A DNA stretch of 64,000 nucleotides from Entophlyctis helioformis (GCA_025526915.1 JAHLKH010000070.1:1-64000); one strand, 5' to 3'. Positions 45,001 to 56,638 are shown, counted from the first letter of the stretch. The notes: generated by a model from the letters alone, not told the origin. A program made the numbers and translations.

Positions 45001-47886
45001 CTGCATTGCCAGCCATTCATGCAAGCCGGCATACGTAGGGATCTTGTACAGGCTGGCAAAGATGCTGTCAATGACGATCGTGTTGAAGCGAGTCAGGACG
45101 GCAAGATTCTTTGCAGTCTCCTTTTCAGGCTTGTCCGTCTTTTCGATCTTGAGTGGATCAAGCTACAGTGCACCGTCCGTGGCGTCAGCGTCAGGGTTTC
45201 AATAAACCGGATGAGGGACATGTTGGCATGCCAGATGCACCTCTGCAGACTTGTTGGACTGCACAATCTCGCGAAGGGGGGCTTCCAGTGCTGCCTTGAG
45301 ATAGTCTGGCATCCGGACATGGCAAATGTCAGTCGCGCAAAAGTTGAGCAAGATGTATGGATCGCAACTTACTCAGACCAACATGCTTCATGAACACGTC
45401 AACTGCCTTGGATGCCATCGAGTTGGCTCGAAACAGCGTCTTGGCGTCGGCTGTAAAGGGCTCAATGGTCAGTGAGGGGAAAATGCGTCAAGAAGGGAGC
45501 CAATGCAAGCGACTTGCATGCTTGCGAGATCTCTTGCGCAATGCATGCCTTGAGGAAGCGGACCACCGTGCCATTTGACTCAAACAAGCGGATCTGAGAG
45601 ACGGCGGCATTCATGGATCAGTCACAGCCAAGGCAAGCAACAGGTGCGTTGAACAGCTCACCATACAGCGAGCGGCATCCTCTCGGTCCTGGCTGACTTT
45701 GCCAAGAATGCATGGCACAAGATAGTCGTCTTCTTGAAGGATGTTGACAAAATCCTTGTACATCTCGAGCGGGAGGACAATCGTATCCTGTCGCGCCACA
45801 TGCAGTCAGCATGCCATCACATGCCATTCACGCAGACTCTGCCCACCGAGATGCGTATCCTCAAGCGGAGTGCACCTGTGTACCAACCCACTGCATCAGG
45901 AACAAAGGCGACAGGAAAGCACGTCACTTCAGGCTAGTCTTACCAACACCACCACAGATAGGGACGACTGAATCCTTGCATTTTTGGTGGCACACCATCG
46001 AGCAGTCGGAGCACTGCAGATGCGTGCCAATCAGAACGCCGTTGCAGTGTGCACATGCTGAAAAGGTCATTCCTGCTTCAACGAACTGGTGTGCCTTTCT
46101 GCCTTGGGGCGAAGCGTCTGGCAAACATCGAGGCAGTCAGCATATGGATACCAGGCCATCAATGCTGGTTGAAGCGTGGACATACTTGAATCCATCAGAT
46201 GCAAGCTTTTGACAAGCTCGCGAGGACGGTTGCGCTTCTCTTCTTCTGTCAATGATCGTTTCCGGGCACGCACTGTCTCACATTGTTAGCACCCAATCCA
46301 GCTTCACGGCTTTGCACTATTCCACCACGTATCACTCACCTCGTCTTTCAAGAGTGCCAGGTCCTATAGCGTCGAGTCACCAGGGTCAGCAAGGACACGG
46401 CTGACCAATCATGACAGCCAGCTTACCAGTCGAGTCAGAGGGCATTGGGTTGAGCGAGTACCATCGCTCTGTTCGCTGTCTCAGGATGACCGTTTTGAGC
46501 GGGATAGCCACCTGACCCAAGAATCCAGTAAAGTCCGATTCAGACGTGCTCTGGTCCCACAGTGAACAATGCAGCTCTTTGTCTGTAATGTCTGACGCGT
46601 TGTACGTGCTGCAGCCCGAGCCAGCACGATGCGCGTTAGACTGGGCAATGCAAGATGCAGGGCGTGGGGAGAGATGTGCACCCACAAGAAGAATGTTTCT
46701 GAAAAGGACGGATTGACTGTGCGAGCCTGCACACGTGTCTGCTGTGTTGATATTGCGTCTGGATCTGGCAGGATGTGAAACACGGCGTATGGGTTTGGGT
46801 AGTCTGGAGACGGAACAAACGGTTAGCCTCTGGCCATCTGCGGATGCCGTGATGCTTGCCATGAGCAGACAGACGTACGCTGGGCGTCTTTGGCATAGAG
46901 ACCGCGCGCAGACACAATTCGCACAGAGAAGCCGTGGACTTGTCGTCTGCGCTTGGGTGGAAAGTGCCTGCAGCGCCGTGAATGCAACACGGCTGCCAAG
47001 TCAGCATCAGAAGCAGAGGCAGAGGCAGAGGCAGAGGCAGAGGCAGAGCAGAGTCTAGCCCATCACGGCACGCACTTGATTCGGATGCGCACTTCGCCCG
47101 TGACTGTGGCAGCGATCCGTGCAGTGCATCAGTCGCGCATCCGACAAATGCATACGTCGACATGCACCTGCACAAACCTGTCAATTCGTTGTCTGCATTC
47201 TGCAGCATGTACCATTGCTCATCCTCGTTCTTTACGGACGTTTTCGGAAACACAATCTACCACGCACGATATCCATTAGCAACCGACGGTCGCCATCGCA
47301 GACACAGCACGCATCGCACCTTGCCCAAAGGTCTGTCAATGGTAGATTTGCCGTTGTTCTCGTTCCACACCACAAACTTGAGGTCTCTGAATCCCTGAAC
47401 GCTCTCAAAGACAAAGTCTTCAGACTGTGGACAAGAAGGAGACGTGATCGTCAGCCGAGAGTTTGGCTGGCACAGTGCACGAGGCGCATGGCACAAACCC
47501 AGAACGGCGACGGCGTGTTGTACGATGTATGTGTGCGCGACTCGGTCCCAGCATTGTTGTCGACGCGGACGACACAGTATGGATCGCACGAGCCATCTGC
47601 TTGGATACACAAGCATCCAATTATGAGTGCCTTGTCGCAAGTCTCCTGGACCAGGCCAGCAGATGGCAGGCCAGCAGATGGGCTTGCCTGACTTGTCCCA
47701 CTCGAGGTACTTGGCTTCGAGCACCTTGCCGCTGATCTTCTGGCTTCTCCAGAACCGATCGGTCGTGATGGCTGACGGCGACTGGACGGCCAGAGATGGC
47801 AGCGGATGGAGCGGTGGGAGTGTTGGCGTCGCCTGTGACGGATGCGTCGGCTGCGACGAGCGGCTTTGCAACGGCGGCTCCATCAT
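42012..47886 (-). CDS. RasGAP with two C2, one C1 and three LIM domains
   Basis: About 16 exons and 1,600 residues. The order is C2 (47780-47320: DPYCVVRVDNNAGTESRTHT), second C2 (46967-46427: FSVRIVSARGLYAKDAQ, TVNPSFSETFFF), C1 zinc finger (46102-45944: HQF, CAHC, CHQKC), RasGAP (45800-44570), a Ser-rich linker, then three LIM domains (42700-42413 and 42314-42060: CGRCGLEL, CGVCNELI, CQVCHQRI). The GAP has the arginine-finger segment TLFRANSMASKAVDVFM and the SGFIFLRFFAPAVLGP motif, so it looks active. It would switch off Ras at membranes through its C2 and C1 domains, with LIMs for protein contacts. Intron 1 (AG|GCAAGC at 47687) fits only as GC-AG and joins two halves of the first C2. The splice between the C1 and GAP exons (about 45944 to 45799) does not close in phase by my reading. 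Confidence 0.82.
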
Positions 47887-48263
47887 CTCGCGAATGGAAG
47901 GTGATCTGTCTGCGCTGCTGAGTGGAGATGTGCGTGGTTGGGCCAGAGAGGGTAGCAAAGCCAGAGCGAGGCGGCATAGGCGGTGCCGGAAAGGGACGGC
48001 AGCATCGCGGGGACATTGTGTGCATGACGATGCAGATGAGGTGGCCACAAGGCGCCAGCGTCAGTTCCAAGAGTCGCACGGCTCGCATGGACCAGCATGT
48101 GGGCAGGAGGGCTTGTGCTGCCATGCGCACCTGTGTCCGTCGTGCCGCGAGTGTCTGGCGAGGGCGGGTTCTCTGCACGCTGCTTGCTGCTCGCTGCTGC
48201 CTTTTGTCAAGTCGAGCGCTGGTCCGCATCACGCCACATTCACAAACCAGCCAACAATACTGG

Positions 48264-48271
48264 TCACGTGA
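48264..48271. promoter_or_regulatory. TCACGTGA E-box between divergent genes
   Basis: A palindromic box in the 450-bp region between the RasGAP start (47886) and the start at 48339. The rest of this interval is GC-rich with no supported gene. Confidence 0.4.
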
Positions 48272-48338
48272 CTGGATCTGGACATCGGGGGGCGGACTTT
48301 GCGGGCTGGGCTTTCCGGTCGGCGTCACGAAGCGAGCC

Positions 48339-49469
48339 ATGTCGACATCGTCAGGGTCACTACCGGGCATTGGAGGCATGCAGTATGATGGCGCACCGGG
48401 CGGAGCTGCCAACAGCAGCAGCAGCAACAACAGCGCTGGCCCGTCGTCCATATCGCGCAGCACAACAAAGGAGCTTCCCAACCACCGCCGCGTCGCGCAG
48501 CTGACACACAGGCGCATGGCCACGTTCGAGTACATCCGGCGGCTGCTGGGCGGTTCTGGCCACCACATGGGCACCATCGCCATCCCCATGTCGACTCTGG
48601 TGCGCAAGCTCCTCCATTAATGTAGCACAAGGCGGGCTGACTGGCTGACTGACTGACTGATTGCTTGAAAACGACAGTCTCGCCTGTTTGACACTCCAGC
48701 CATGCGCAAACGGTGCGGCTTGAAACGCGGACACGGATGCATCCAGCCACACATCTCTACTAACAGCGACACGTATGGATCCGACAGGGCAGGACAGCTG
48801 TTCCAGCTCGGTCTGAGTGTTGGCAAACTGCTGCAAGTCAACGATCGCATGGACTTTGCAAAGGCAATGGATAAGCTGCTGTCCGAGTTTGATGTCTATG
48901 TGGGCGAAGCCCCAGCAAAGCGAGTAAGAATTGCCGATCGAGCGAGCAGCCGATCCGTGAGATGCAGCAAGCTGACGGCGGCCATGAGCGACAGCAAAAC
49001 ATTTTTGCCAGGTTACGGACGTTTGGCGACCAGCAGACAGGCGGCACAGATCCCGGTCTTCTCGAGATTGTGCATCTGGTATGCTGATCTGAAATGGCGG
49101 GAGTGCTGCTTGATCTGACCAGCATGTGCAACGCGGTTGACGCACAACAGCCGTTTGACCTTGACTTTATCGAGATCATGGTCACGCTGTGCGACCTGAT
49201 GCCGTCCATATACACCAAGCTCACGCCCAGCAAGGGCGGTGACTGCCCAGACTCATACCTGGAGACTCTCTTGCGTCTGGACGACAAATCAAGGCAAGAG
49301 AGTCCCCATGTTGGCTGCCAGCTTTGTGGCGTTGCTGACGATAGTCTATCTTGAACAGAGGCACGTGATTGACCGTGTCATCAAGGAAGTGGACGTGGTC
49401 TCGACAGTGCTACTACGCGAGCAACTGCAAGCACTCTTGGTGTCTGATCCCTCAAATGCATCCTATTAA
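48339..49469 (+). CDS. Unrecognised small helical protein, multi-exon
   Basis: No family recognised. Exons I can support are 48339-48599, 48678-48713, 48767-48924, a middle part near 49050-49160 and about 49130-49293, and the last exon 49361-49469. The protein starts with Gly/Ser-rich sequence, then ATFEYIRRLLGG, GQLFQLGLSVGKLLQ, KAMDKLLSEFDVYVGEAP, FDLDFIEIMVTLCDLMP and VIDRVIKEVDVVSTVLLREQ, all helix-like. It ends with SDPSNASY. The intron at 48714-48766 has a clear CTAAC branch site. The last intron fits only as GC-AG (TCAAG|GCAAGA at 49294, acceptor CAGAG). The join near 49085-49130 is unresolved in phase. Expected length is about 270 residues. Confidence 0.5.
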
Positions 49470-49477
49470 TCCTCACT

Positions 49478-51130
49478 TCACACGTTCATTTGGCTGCGGC
49501 AAGTCGGCACGGCCATCATCAGTCCATGAACGACAGTCCATATCGACGCTGCAGTATCCACCAACCACGGCGTGTCAGCATGGCACACCTGCATCACAAC
49601 GGACAGTCGGTGCGGTGCACTTACCTGGACGCCCCGCAGCTGATCAATCTTGTGCATACTGCCTCGTAGCAGGTCTTTGACAGGATCCATCTGCTTGCTG
49701 GCAGTGTGCCAGCGAATCGTCTCATTCAACCACGATACCCAGAGCTTGAGCTCGGTGCCGCCCGGCTCGCGCAGATCGTAATCCATCTCCGTGATGCGAT
49801 GGAGATGCTCGACCATCTCGCCGTTGATGGACGTTGGCGGGAAAGTCAGCAATGCGTCGCGGAGGGTGGATATGGGCAGTGCTGCCAGAACGGGCTCTGC
49901 TGGGATTGGCGATGCTGCGCTTGATGATGCTGATCCCTGTGACGATGCGGTTGCTGTTGGTTCTGTGGATGCTGATCCAGTGGCTGATCCAGAGGCTGAT
50001 CCAGATGCAGACGATGAAGATCAGGAGAGACGGGCGATGTGGCGAAATCGAGATGGTTGCCGACACGGGTGGCGGTAAGCGTGGCGGCGCTTCCCGTGAC
50101 GGCGAGGCCGGAAGCGACGCTGGAACAGGATCGCCAGGCCTCATGGATGCGATGTGCTGCGCGGCGATTCTTTTCCGAAGGTGGTTTGGGCACCGGCATC
50201 GCTTCTTGCTGTTCCTTTGCTTTACCTTTGCCCTTGGATGTTGAAGATCCAGACTCTGCATCGTCTCGATTGTCTGAAGAGTCAGGAAGCAGCACTCGAC
50301 TTGCGACACGGAGTCGTCCTCGTCAGATCGATCAGTTGAGAAGTAGGGCAGGATGCTGCTCTGGTGCAATCTGATCGCTTTCGTCACCATCGTCGCTGTC
50401 GTCGCTGTTGTGCTCCTTGCTCGTCTTCGTTGTCGTCCGTGCTGGTGCTCGCGTCTTGCTGTCCACCAGCTCCCTGACCGCCTCGGCGTCCGACTCAACC
50501 AGACCAGGAATCGGCGGCCGATTGGCTGCAGCGCCAGGTCTCGCCGACGCCTGCCGACCCTGCAGCGCCGTGATGGCATCAACCGCATCTGGCGAACGCC
50601 CCTCCATGATTGCCAGCAACTTGGACACATTCACGACCGCGCAATCCTCAGCGCCGAGTAATAGATCATGCAGTAGCAGTCAAGAAGCCGCTGTGATGAG
50701 GACGTGACAAACTGCACTTGGAGCAGCAGAGCGGTCGAGATGGAGCTAAGAGCCGTGCGGCACTTGGCCATGACGAGCGGCCGGATACAGCGGACGACAT
50801 CGGAGCCGACATTATGCCAGACGGCCGGAATTCTCCCTCAAAAGACTCGAGAAGCAGAATGATGGTGAGGTATGCCTTGTCGACCGACAGACCGAACCCG
50901 CCCCATTCGGGAAGCCCGATCAGCCAGCGTCGACACGCGCGGATCAGGAGCGTGAGAGTTGTCGATGCCGGCTGAATAGGCTTCCACGATCCAGACAACG
51001 AAGCGGGCGACTGCCGTATGCGGTCCAAGTAGTCGCAATGCGCGACACGCTCTCGACGCCTTGCTCTTCCATTTCCTTGAGCGATGTGCACAGGCCGCTG
51101 AGCAGGTAGAAGATCGAGTCTGGCACAGGA
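49478..51130 (-). pseudogene. Helical protein locus with repeated frame breaks
   Basis: Protein-like segments appear in changing frames: IFYLLSGLCTSLKEMEEQG, then RVAHCDYLDRIRQSPASL, GLSVDKAYLTIILLLESFEGE, IPAVWHNVGSDVVRCIRPLV, QRLLDCYCMIYY, LGAEDCAVVNVSKLLAIMEG, and at the 3' end LTFPPTSINGEMVEHLHRI with TELKLWVSWLNETIRW. Frame shifts fall near 51075, 50835 and 50660 with no splice sites to explain them. They could be assembly indels, very short introns I cannot see, or decay. It may belong to the same gene as the F-box exons just upstream. No family recognised. Confidence 0.4.
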
Positions 51131-51139
51131 ATAGACGTC

Positions 51140-52152
51140 TCAGAGTGAGCCGGCGGGGCAGGTACATCTCCAGCAGCTGCTGGCAATGGAGCGACGGCGT
51201 GGGCCCGCGGTGATGGACAAGGTAGCGGAACAGACTGCTGTGGATTGCACGGAGGTTTTCAATGCCTTCGATTGCGGGGAGTGACCCTGGTGATCGAGTG
51301 ATCCCTGCAAGCATGGCTCGAACACAATCTTGCGCACGATGCGGTAGTATGGAACGGACGTGCGGTTCGAGACAACGCTGTGGGCGAGGAGCGCGGTAAA
51401 CTTTGAGATGGCAGCCGGAGACCCAACATGTGCCTCTTTGTACAAGATGCGAGTTGCGACTGCATTCCACTTGTGGCACACCTTGGATGCCTCCCACAGA
51501 GACGCCTGATGCGGCTTGAGAAGCGCTAGGATGTCGTGCAGCAGCTCGTTGGGCAGCGACTGGATTGTTGCTTGTCTGGGCATCTGATTGCCTGTGCGAC
51601 GAGCCGCGGCGATTGTTGACGCGGCCGAGACCGCGTCGTGGCTTTGTTGATTCTGTTGGCACGGTGCACAGTCTGTTTGGGCAGTGATGGAGTGGAGAAG
51701 GTCTGGCGACTGCGATCCTGGCAACAAGGACGGCAAGGACGATATCGAAGACGATGATGGAGACGACGACGAAGACGACGTGGACGGCGAGGCGTTGGTA
51801 TCCGTTGCTGAAAGGCCGGCAAGTGGACGGGCGAGTGCAGCCAATGCCAGATGCAATGCAGAGCGAGTGTTTGTGTTGGAGGCAGCCCTGCTGTTGCCGA
51901 TGCCGCCAAGGGTGTTGTTTTGGCCTCTGCAAGCCGTGAGGTTGCCTGGAAGAATGCATTCCAGAGCTCGGCAGGCACGGCTTCGTCAGGTCCAGCATCG
52001 GCATGCCAGCGGATGCAGATGGCGAGCGCAGCAAAACGCATTGATGCTTTGGAGCGAGGCCCGATCGGCAGCGAGCTGTCCGGACTGCCGCTTGAGTCTG
52101 AAGCGGATGAGACCGAGTCGCCAGCTGGCGATGTCAGGCCTGCGTCAGCCAT
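51140..52152 (-). CDS. F-box protein (fragmented model)
   Basis: An F-box lies near 51590-51450: IQSLPNELLHDILALLKP followed by KVCHKWNAVATRILYKEA, the usual Skp1-binding motif. F-box proteins bring substrates to SCF ubiquitin ligases. Upstream a second frame, starting at ATG 52152, gives a Ser-rich start and RFAALAICIRWHADAGPDEA with ELWNAFFQATSRLAEA. The two frames do not join by a visible intron near 51870, so an indel or a separate gene is possible. Downstream the frame continues with ENLRAIHSSL and QLLEMYLPRRLTL and then runs into the broken helical locus. Confidence 0.5.
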
Positions 52153-52387
52153 GGTGCAACAGTCAAGCCAATGGCTAGTTGTCAATAGATGGGAAAGGTT
52201 GCCAGTGGCAGATCGTGTGACCCTAAACGTGCTCGCCACAATGACATGGCGAGATACGGGGCATGGAGGACACTGTGTACACGGCCGACAGCCGAACCAC
52301 ACTGATATCATGTTCATTGCACAGAAATACAGCCCCGCTTGCCAGATCCGCAATGGTGCGCAGCCATGCTGACGCTGCAGGGACAGC

Positions 52388-53558
52388 TCAAGTGTCCATC
52401 GACGTCGTGTCTGCCAGCAGCGTGTTGACAGAAGGCGATCCTGGTCAGCACGACATCAAGATGCAAGCGATGGCGGAGAGCGACGCTAAGCTTACAGTCG
52501 TATTCGAGCGTGGGTAGCACGGCAGACATGAACTTGAGAAAGAGCATCAGATACTGGTCGACACGCAGCTCCTTGGTCTGATCGCCAGACTCTGACATCT
52601 GGTCCAGAATGCGCTTCATGACATTGGCGTGCTTGCACGGGTGAATGGAAGCCAGCGTGACGTTCTCGTGCGGGTGGGCTTCGATCGTGACCGTCTTTTG
52701 CGCATGGTCCTGCGAGATGTCTTGGAAGACCTGCGTGGAGTCAGCGGCCGACGGTGCTCGTCATAGCCAAACAGCCAGACGCGCGGGGTCTGGTAGTACT
52801 TGTCGTACGTGATGGACATGTCGTATGTGCGGGTTTTGAGGATCTTGTCGGTCTGGTCCGGCTGCGGGGCGTTGGACGAGGAGGATGCGACGGGGGCAGC
52901 GAGCGCTCCAGGGTCGTCTTCCTCAACGATGCCCGCTCCCGCGCTGCCTTGGAGCTCCTCGTCAATGTCCAGAATGTCGTCCAGGTCGGGGATGTCATCG
53001 TCATCGTCGTCGTTGTTGTTGTTGTTGCCACCGCCGCCGGCCGCCGACGCACCCTGGCCCGCAGCACCGGACGCGATGGAGACCTTGGCGAGGCCGGCGG
53101 CCAGGGCGGCCGGCTCGGCGCCGTCGTCCATGTCGGCAATGTCTGCGAGCGGCTGCGACGAGCGGCCCTGGTGCGTCGTGACCCACAGATCGTCGTCGCT
53201 CGAGGCAGCGGTGGGCACCATCGGCAGCACCACCGGCAGCGCCGAGCGAGCCGAGGTCCAGCAGGCCCTCGACGTCGTCGTCGGTGTACTCCATGGCCTT
53301 GACGCGGCGCAGACACGGCACGTTGCGGGTGACGAGGTACTGCTTGTCGGGCGGCAGGAAGTCGCGGGCCTTGGCCGGGTCGCCGGCCACCCACGCCCAC
53401 GTCGGGCACTTGAACACCAGAAAGTCGCCCGCGGCCACAAACTCGTCGGGCGTGAGCACGCCCGTGTCGCGGAACTTGGAGTTGCGCAGCAGCGGGTTGA
53501 GGTACTCGCGCGCCGAGTGGAACATGGCGTGCACGGCCGAGAACGTTGTGCGCTCCAT
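52388..53558 (-). CDS. ATG3: ATG3, E2-like enzyme for Atg8 lipidation, with two frame breaks
   Basis: The start at 53558 gives the ATG3 N-terminus ([35 protein letters not shown]). A long acidic/Ala-rich flexible region contains [12 protein letters not shown]. The catalytic part has [36 protein letters not shown] and the active-site HPC motif ([12 protein letters not shown]). The final exon 52410-52388 completes LEYDYTTSMDT. ATG3 transfers Atg8 to phosphatidylethanolamine in autophagy. Two single-base breaks interrupt the frame: near 53230 (LLDLGS to [10 protein letters not shown]) and near 52735 (RRPLTP to QVFQDIS). In both, adding one base would restore the expected family sequence, so an assembly error is more likely than loss of this essential autophagy gene. 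Confidence 0.85.
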
Positions 53559-53565
53559 GGGCGTC

Positions 53566-53594
53566 GGCGTGTGTGGTGTGTGTGGTGTGTGTGT

Positions 53595-53628
<34 letters not shown>

Positions 53629-53630
53629 GG
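53566..53630. repeat. TG-rich microsatellite in the ATG3/bZIP divergent promoter
   Basis: GTGTGTGGTGTG units grading into a pure TG run, immediately upstream of the ATG3 start codon (53558) and about 70 bp before the putative bZIP start. Confidence 0.9.
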
Positions 53631-53697
53631 AGTTGTTTGTCGAGCTCTTTGTTAGTAGAACCGGGCTCCAAATCTTTACCGGAAAGCGACATTCGAA

Positions 53698-56475
53698 ATG
53701 GCCCGTGGACGACAGCAGCCGCCTTTGACCCGTTCGCTGCGTTCCTCAACATCCCCGACGACGACGGCGGCGACGTCGGTAGCGGCATCGACGGCAGGCA
53801 GCCAGCAGCAGCAGCAGCAACGGAAGCAGTGGCATCGACGCCCGCTCTGCGGCTGGCGCCAAGCCCTGCAGAGGCAGCGCTGCGGCATCCGCCTCGTCGT
53901 CGCTGGGCTGGCACTGACGCCGCCACGTCAGCGGCGCTGGCGTCCAACGCCACAGCGGCCACGGCGGCCACGCTGCCCGTCTCCCGCACGACCTCGTCTG
54001 CGCACGCCCCGTCTGCGCATGCGCATGCACATGTCCCGTCCATCGGCCCTGCCACGCCGCCGCCGTCCGACTCTGACTCGGGCTCTGGCGCCGGCTCGCC
54101 GCCACCTGCGTGCGCCAGCGCCGTTGGACCGACGCCTTCGCGTGTTCAGGGTCCACCGCCGTGATCTCCAAGCAGCAGCCACGCCTCCGAGCACAGCACT
54201 GCAAGCACCACAGCAGCAGCAACAGGTGCCCGGTGCGACCTCGCCTGCTGCAGCGTCGACGTCTGCTGCTGCATTCACAGCTGCCATCAGCGCCGCCATC
54301 AGTGCCGCTGCTGCTGCTGCCGCCGCCTCAGCCGCATCGTCCGTGCCAGCCGCTCCTTTGCCAGTCTGCCTGCCTGCAAGCCCAACGGCCAGCAATGCTT
54401 CTTCCTCGTCCTCGTCGGCGTCCTCATCAGCGTCGGCTCCTCGGACACCGCCGCCTGCGTTGAATTCTGCGCCGTCTGTTCATGCATGGCTAGCTCTCTT
54501 GGCTCAACAACAACAACACACAGCAGCAGCAGCAGCAGCAGCAGCAATGGTCGTCTGCACCCGCCGCTCCTGCTGTTCCTTCATCTGGAGCTCTCGCCAA
54601 CGTCTCAAAGCCGCCGATCCCACCTGCCACGCCCATGCTGCCCATGCAGCTACCATTCACACTTCCTCTTGCGTCGCAGCCTCCCGTCCAGACACAAGAG
54701 CAGCCGCTCACAGACCTGCAGAAGCACAAGCAGCGACTCATGAAGAACCGCGAGGCTGCAGACATCTCTCGCAAGCGCAAGCGCGAACACATGCAGAACC
54801 TCGAGTCGTCGTTTGAGGAGATCAACAAGGAGAACACGCGTCTCCGAGTGCGCGTCTCGGAGCTGAGCAGCTCAACAAGGCGCTTGTCGAAGAAAACGCA
54901 CGCCTCAACCGCAGTTAGGCGATCTGTCGCTGACTCCATCCAGCCACTCGTTCTTTGGATCGGCATCGGCTCGGCGTCTGCCAAATCGTCCTCATCCGCT
55001 GCTGGGCATTCGTCGCTCGTGCACCGCCAGGCTCTCCAGTCGCAGCCCCATTGCAGCATCAGCTGCTGCCGCTGTCAGCCGACATGTCTTGCGACTCTTT
55101 TGACGATTTGTGGCTGCAGCAAGGGTTCGACCACCAGAGACAGCTCGCCAGCGCACCGTCGGCTGGAAAGCTCATGGGCACGATTCCCACGCCAATGGAC
55201 GACACCAGGCCCAAGCACGACGATCTCCGTTCCGGATCCATTGGTGCGGTCTTCATGGTGGCCATGTTCTCCTTTGCGACCATGTTTCTTCCTGGCTCCA
55301 TCTTCTCGTCGCCATCCATCGACGACAGAGCCCGAAGCACGTCCAGCTTGGTTCTGTCGGCATCACCTGCATCTGTTCGCACTGAGCAAAAGCGATGCAC
55401 CCTGCCACGATGGCTTTGGCTCGTGCTCCATCAGCAGTATCCCGACCATTGGATCAACCATGGTAGAGCCGCTGCCAGAGTCGTTGGACCGTCGATCGCT
55501 GTCGTCGGCCCGCCTGCCGACACTGCCCGCTCCTGCCGAGCTGCCGCGCATTGCCGGTCCACCGTCAAGCACGCCGCTTTCAGACTCTGTGGCCGCCATT
55601 TACTCGTCCGTCTCACGCCGCTCTTCTGCGGCGGACTCGGCACTCATGGGAAGCAATGACAGTGCAGCTGGATCTGCGCCAGCATCAGCAGCGCCAGCAT
55701 GGGTCGCCTTGTCTCTGGCACGCAATGACTTTCTTGGAGCATTGGCGGCCATTTCGCGCATGAGCCCGCCCAATGCTGTTGGATCCCTGCAGCAGCTGTT
55801 TCCCCAGCAACTGTCGCGCACACGCCGTCCACGACCAACACTGTTTCGTCGGTCAGCCAGCCATCGGTGCTGTCTCCGATTGTTCCTTCAATCGTCCCGT
55901 CGGTTGCACCTGTTGCCGCCAAGATTCGCCACCGTCTGTCACAGATCTTCAAGCAAACGACTGGGGCAGTAATGCTCTGCAGGCGTGGAACAACGCTCGC
56001 CTCTCTGCTGCCGTCTCTCAAACCAGTCAGGATGGTCTGGCAGCAGTCGATCATGCAGACATTCCTCTCGTGCACGGCAACAAGACAATGGGCTCTGCAC
56101 CGTCGTCATCGTCATTGCCGCACTCTGGCTTCCCTTGCAGCAGCCCCTCACCATGGACGGACATGCCTTCTCGCTTCCGCTTGGATTGGACAACATCAAG
56201 CTGGTCCCATACCACTCTCCACGCCCGCACAGCTCTGCCATGCCGTCTGCATGTGGCGGTCTCGACCCTCTGCTCTGTGCCCGCTACTTTGCGTCTTCGT
56301 CAACATCGTCGTCGTCATCCAACACGCACCCGTCGCCGTTCCTCAGATTCTCGCTTTGGCCACAGTTCCGGCCGCATCGCGTATGGATGCTGCTGGCGAC
56401 GCGACATACCCTGGCGGCGTCCTGCACCTCGACCTGGAAGTTGTTGCTGCCAAATGGGTCGGCGCTACTCTCTGA
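53698..56475 (+). CDS. bZIP transcription factor with a possible membrane anchor (fragmented model)
   Basis: The basic region is at 54721-54790: [20 protein letters not shown], with the NxxAAxxSR core. The leucine zipper follows ([20 protein letters not shown]). At about 54864 one base seems missing; in the next frame the zipper continues as [15 protein letters not shown]. The region before it is Ala/Ser/Gln-rich low complexity with an acidic segment [16 protein letters not shown] that lies in a different frame from the ATG at 53698. After the zipper, 55239-55305 encodes a hydrophobic stretch ([19 protein letters not shown]) preceded by [14 protein letters not shown], a single-span candidate. 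The C-terminal frame ends [11 protein letters not shown] at 56475. Start, frame and end are uncertain; only the bZIP is firm. Confidence 0.55.
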
Positions 56476-56638
56476 TCCCCCACTTTATGCCCCTTCTTCT
56501 TTCTCACGTATATCTTTCTGCATTCTTGCAAACCACAAGCACAATTAAATGTATTACTCGGTGCCAACAGTCTTGTCACATCCACTTCATACTGATTGGC
56601 CCTGATCGTGGTGGCAATACACCGGTCCCATTCACGCG

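Noticed and set aside
46999..47060. GAGGCA hexanucleotide run as a coding repeat on +
   Set aside because: It lies within a RasGAP intron on the minus strand and the plus frame has no neighbours that splice to it.
48256..48340. Minus-strand ATG at 48340 (MARFVTPTGKP) as the RasGAP start
   Set aside because: It overlaps the start codon of the plus-strand gene and does not join well to the C2 exon; the MMEPP start at 47886 gives an in-phase model.
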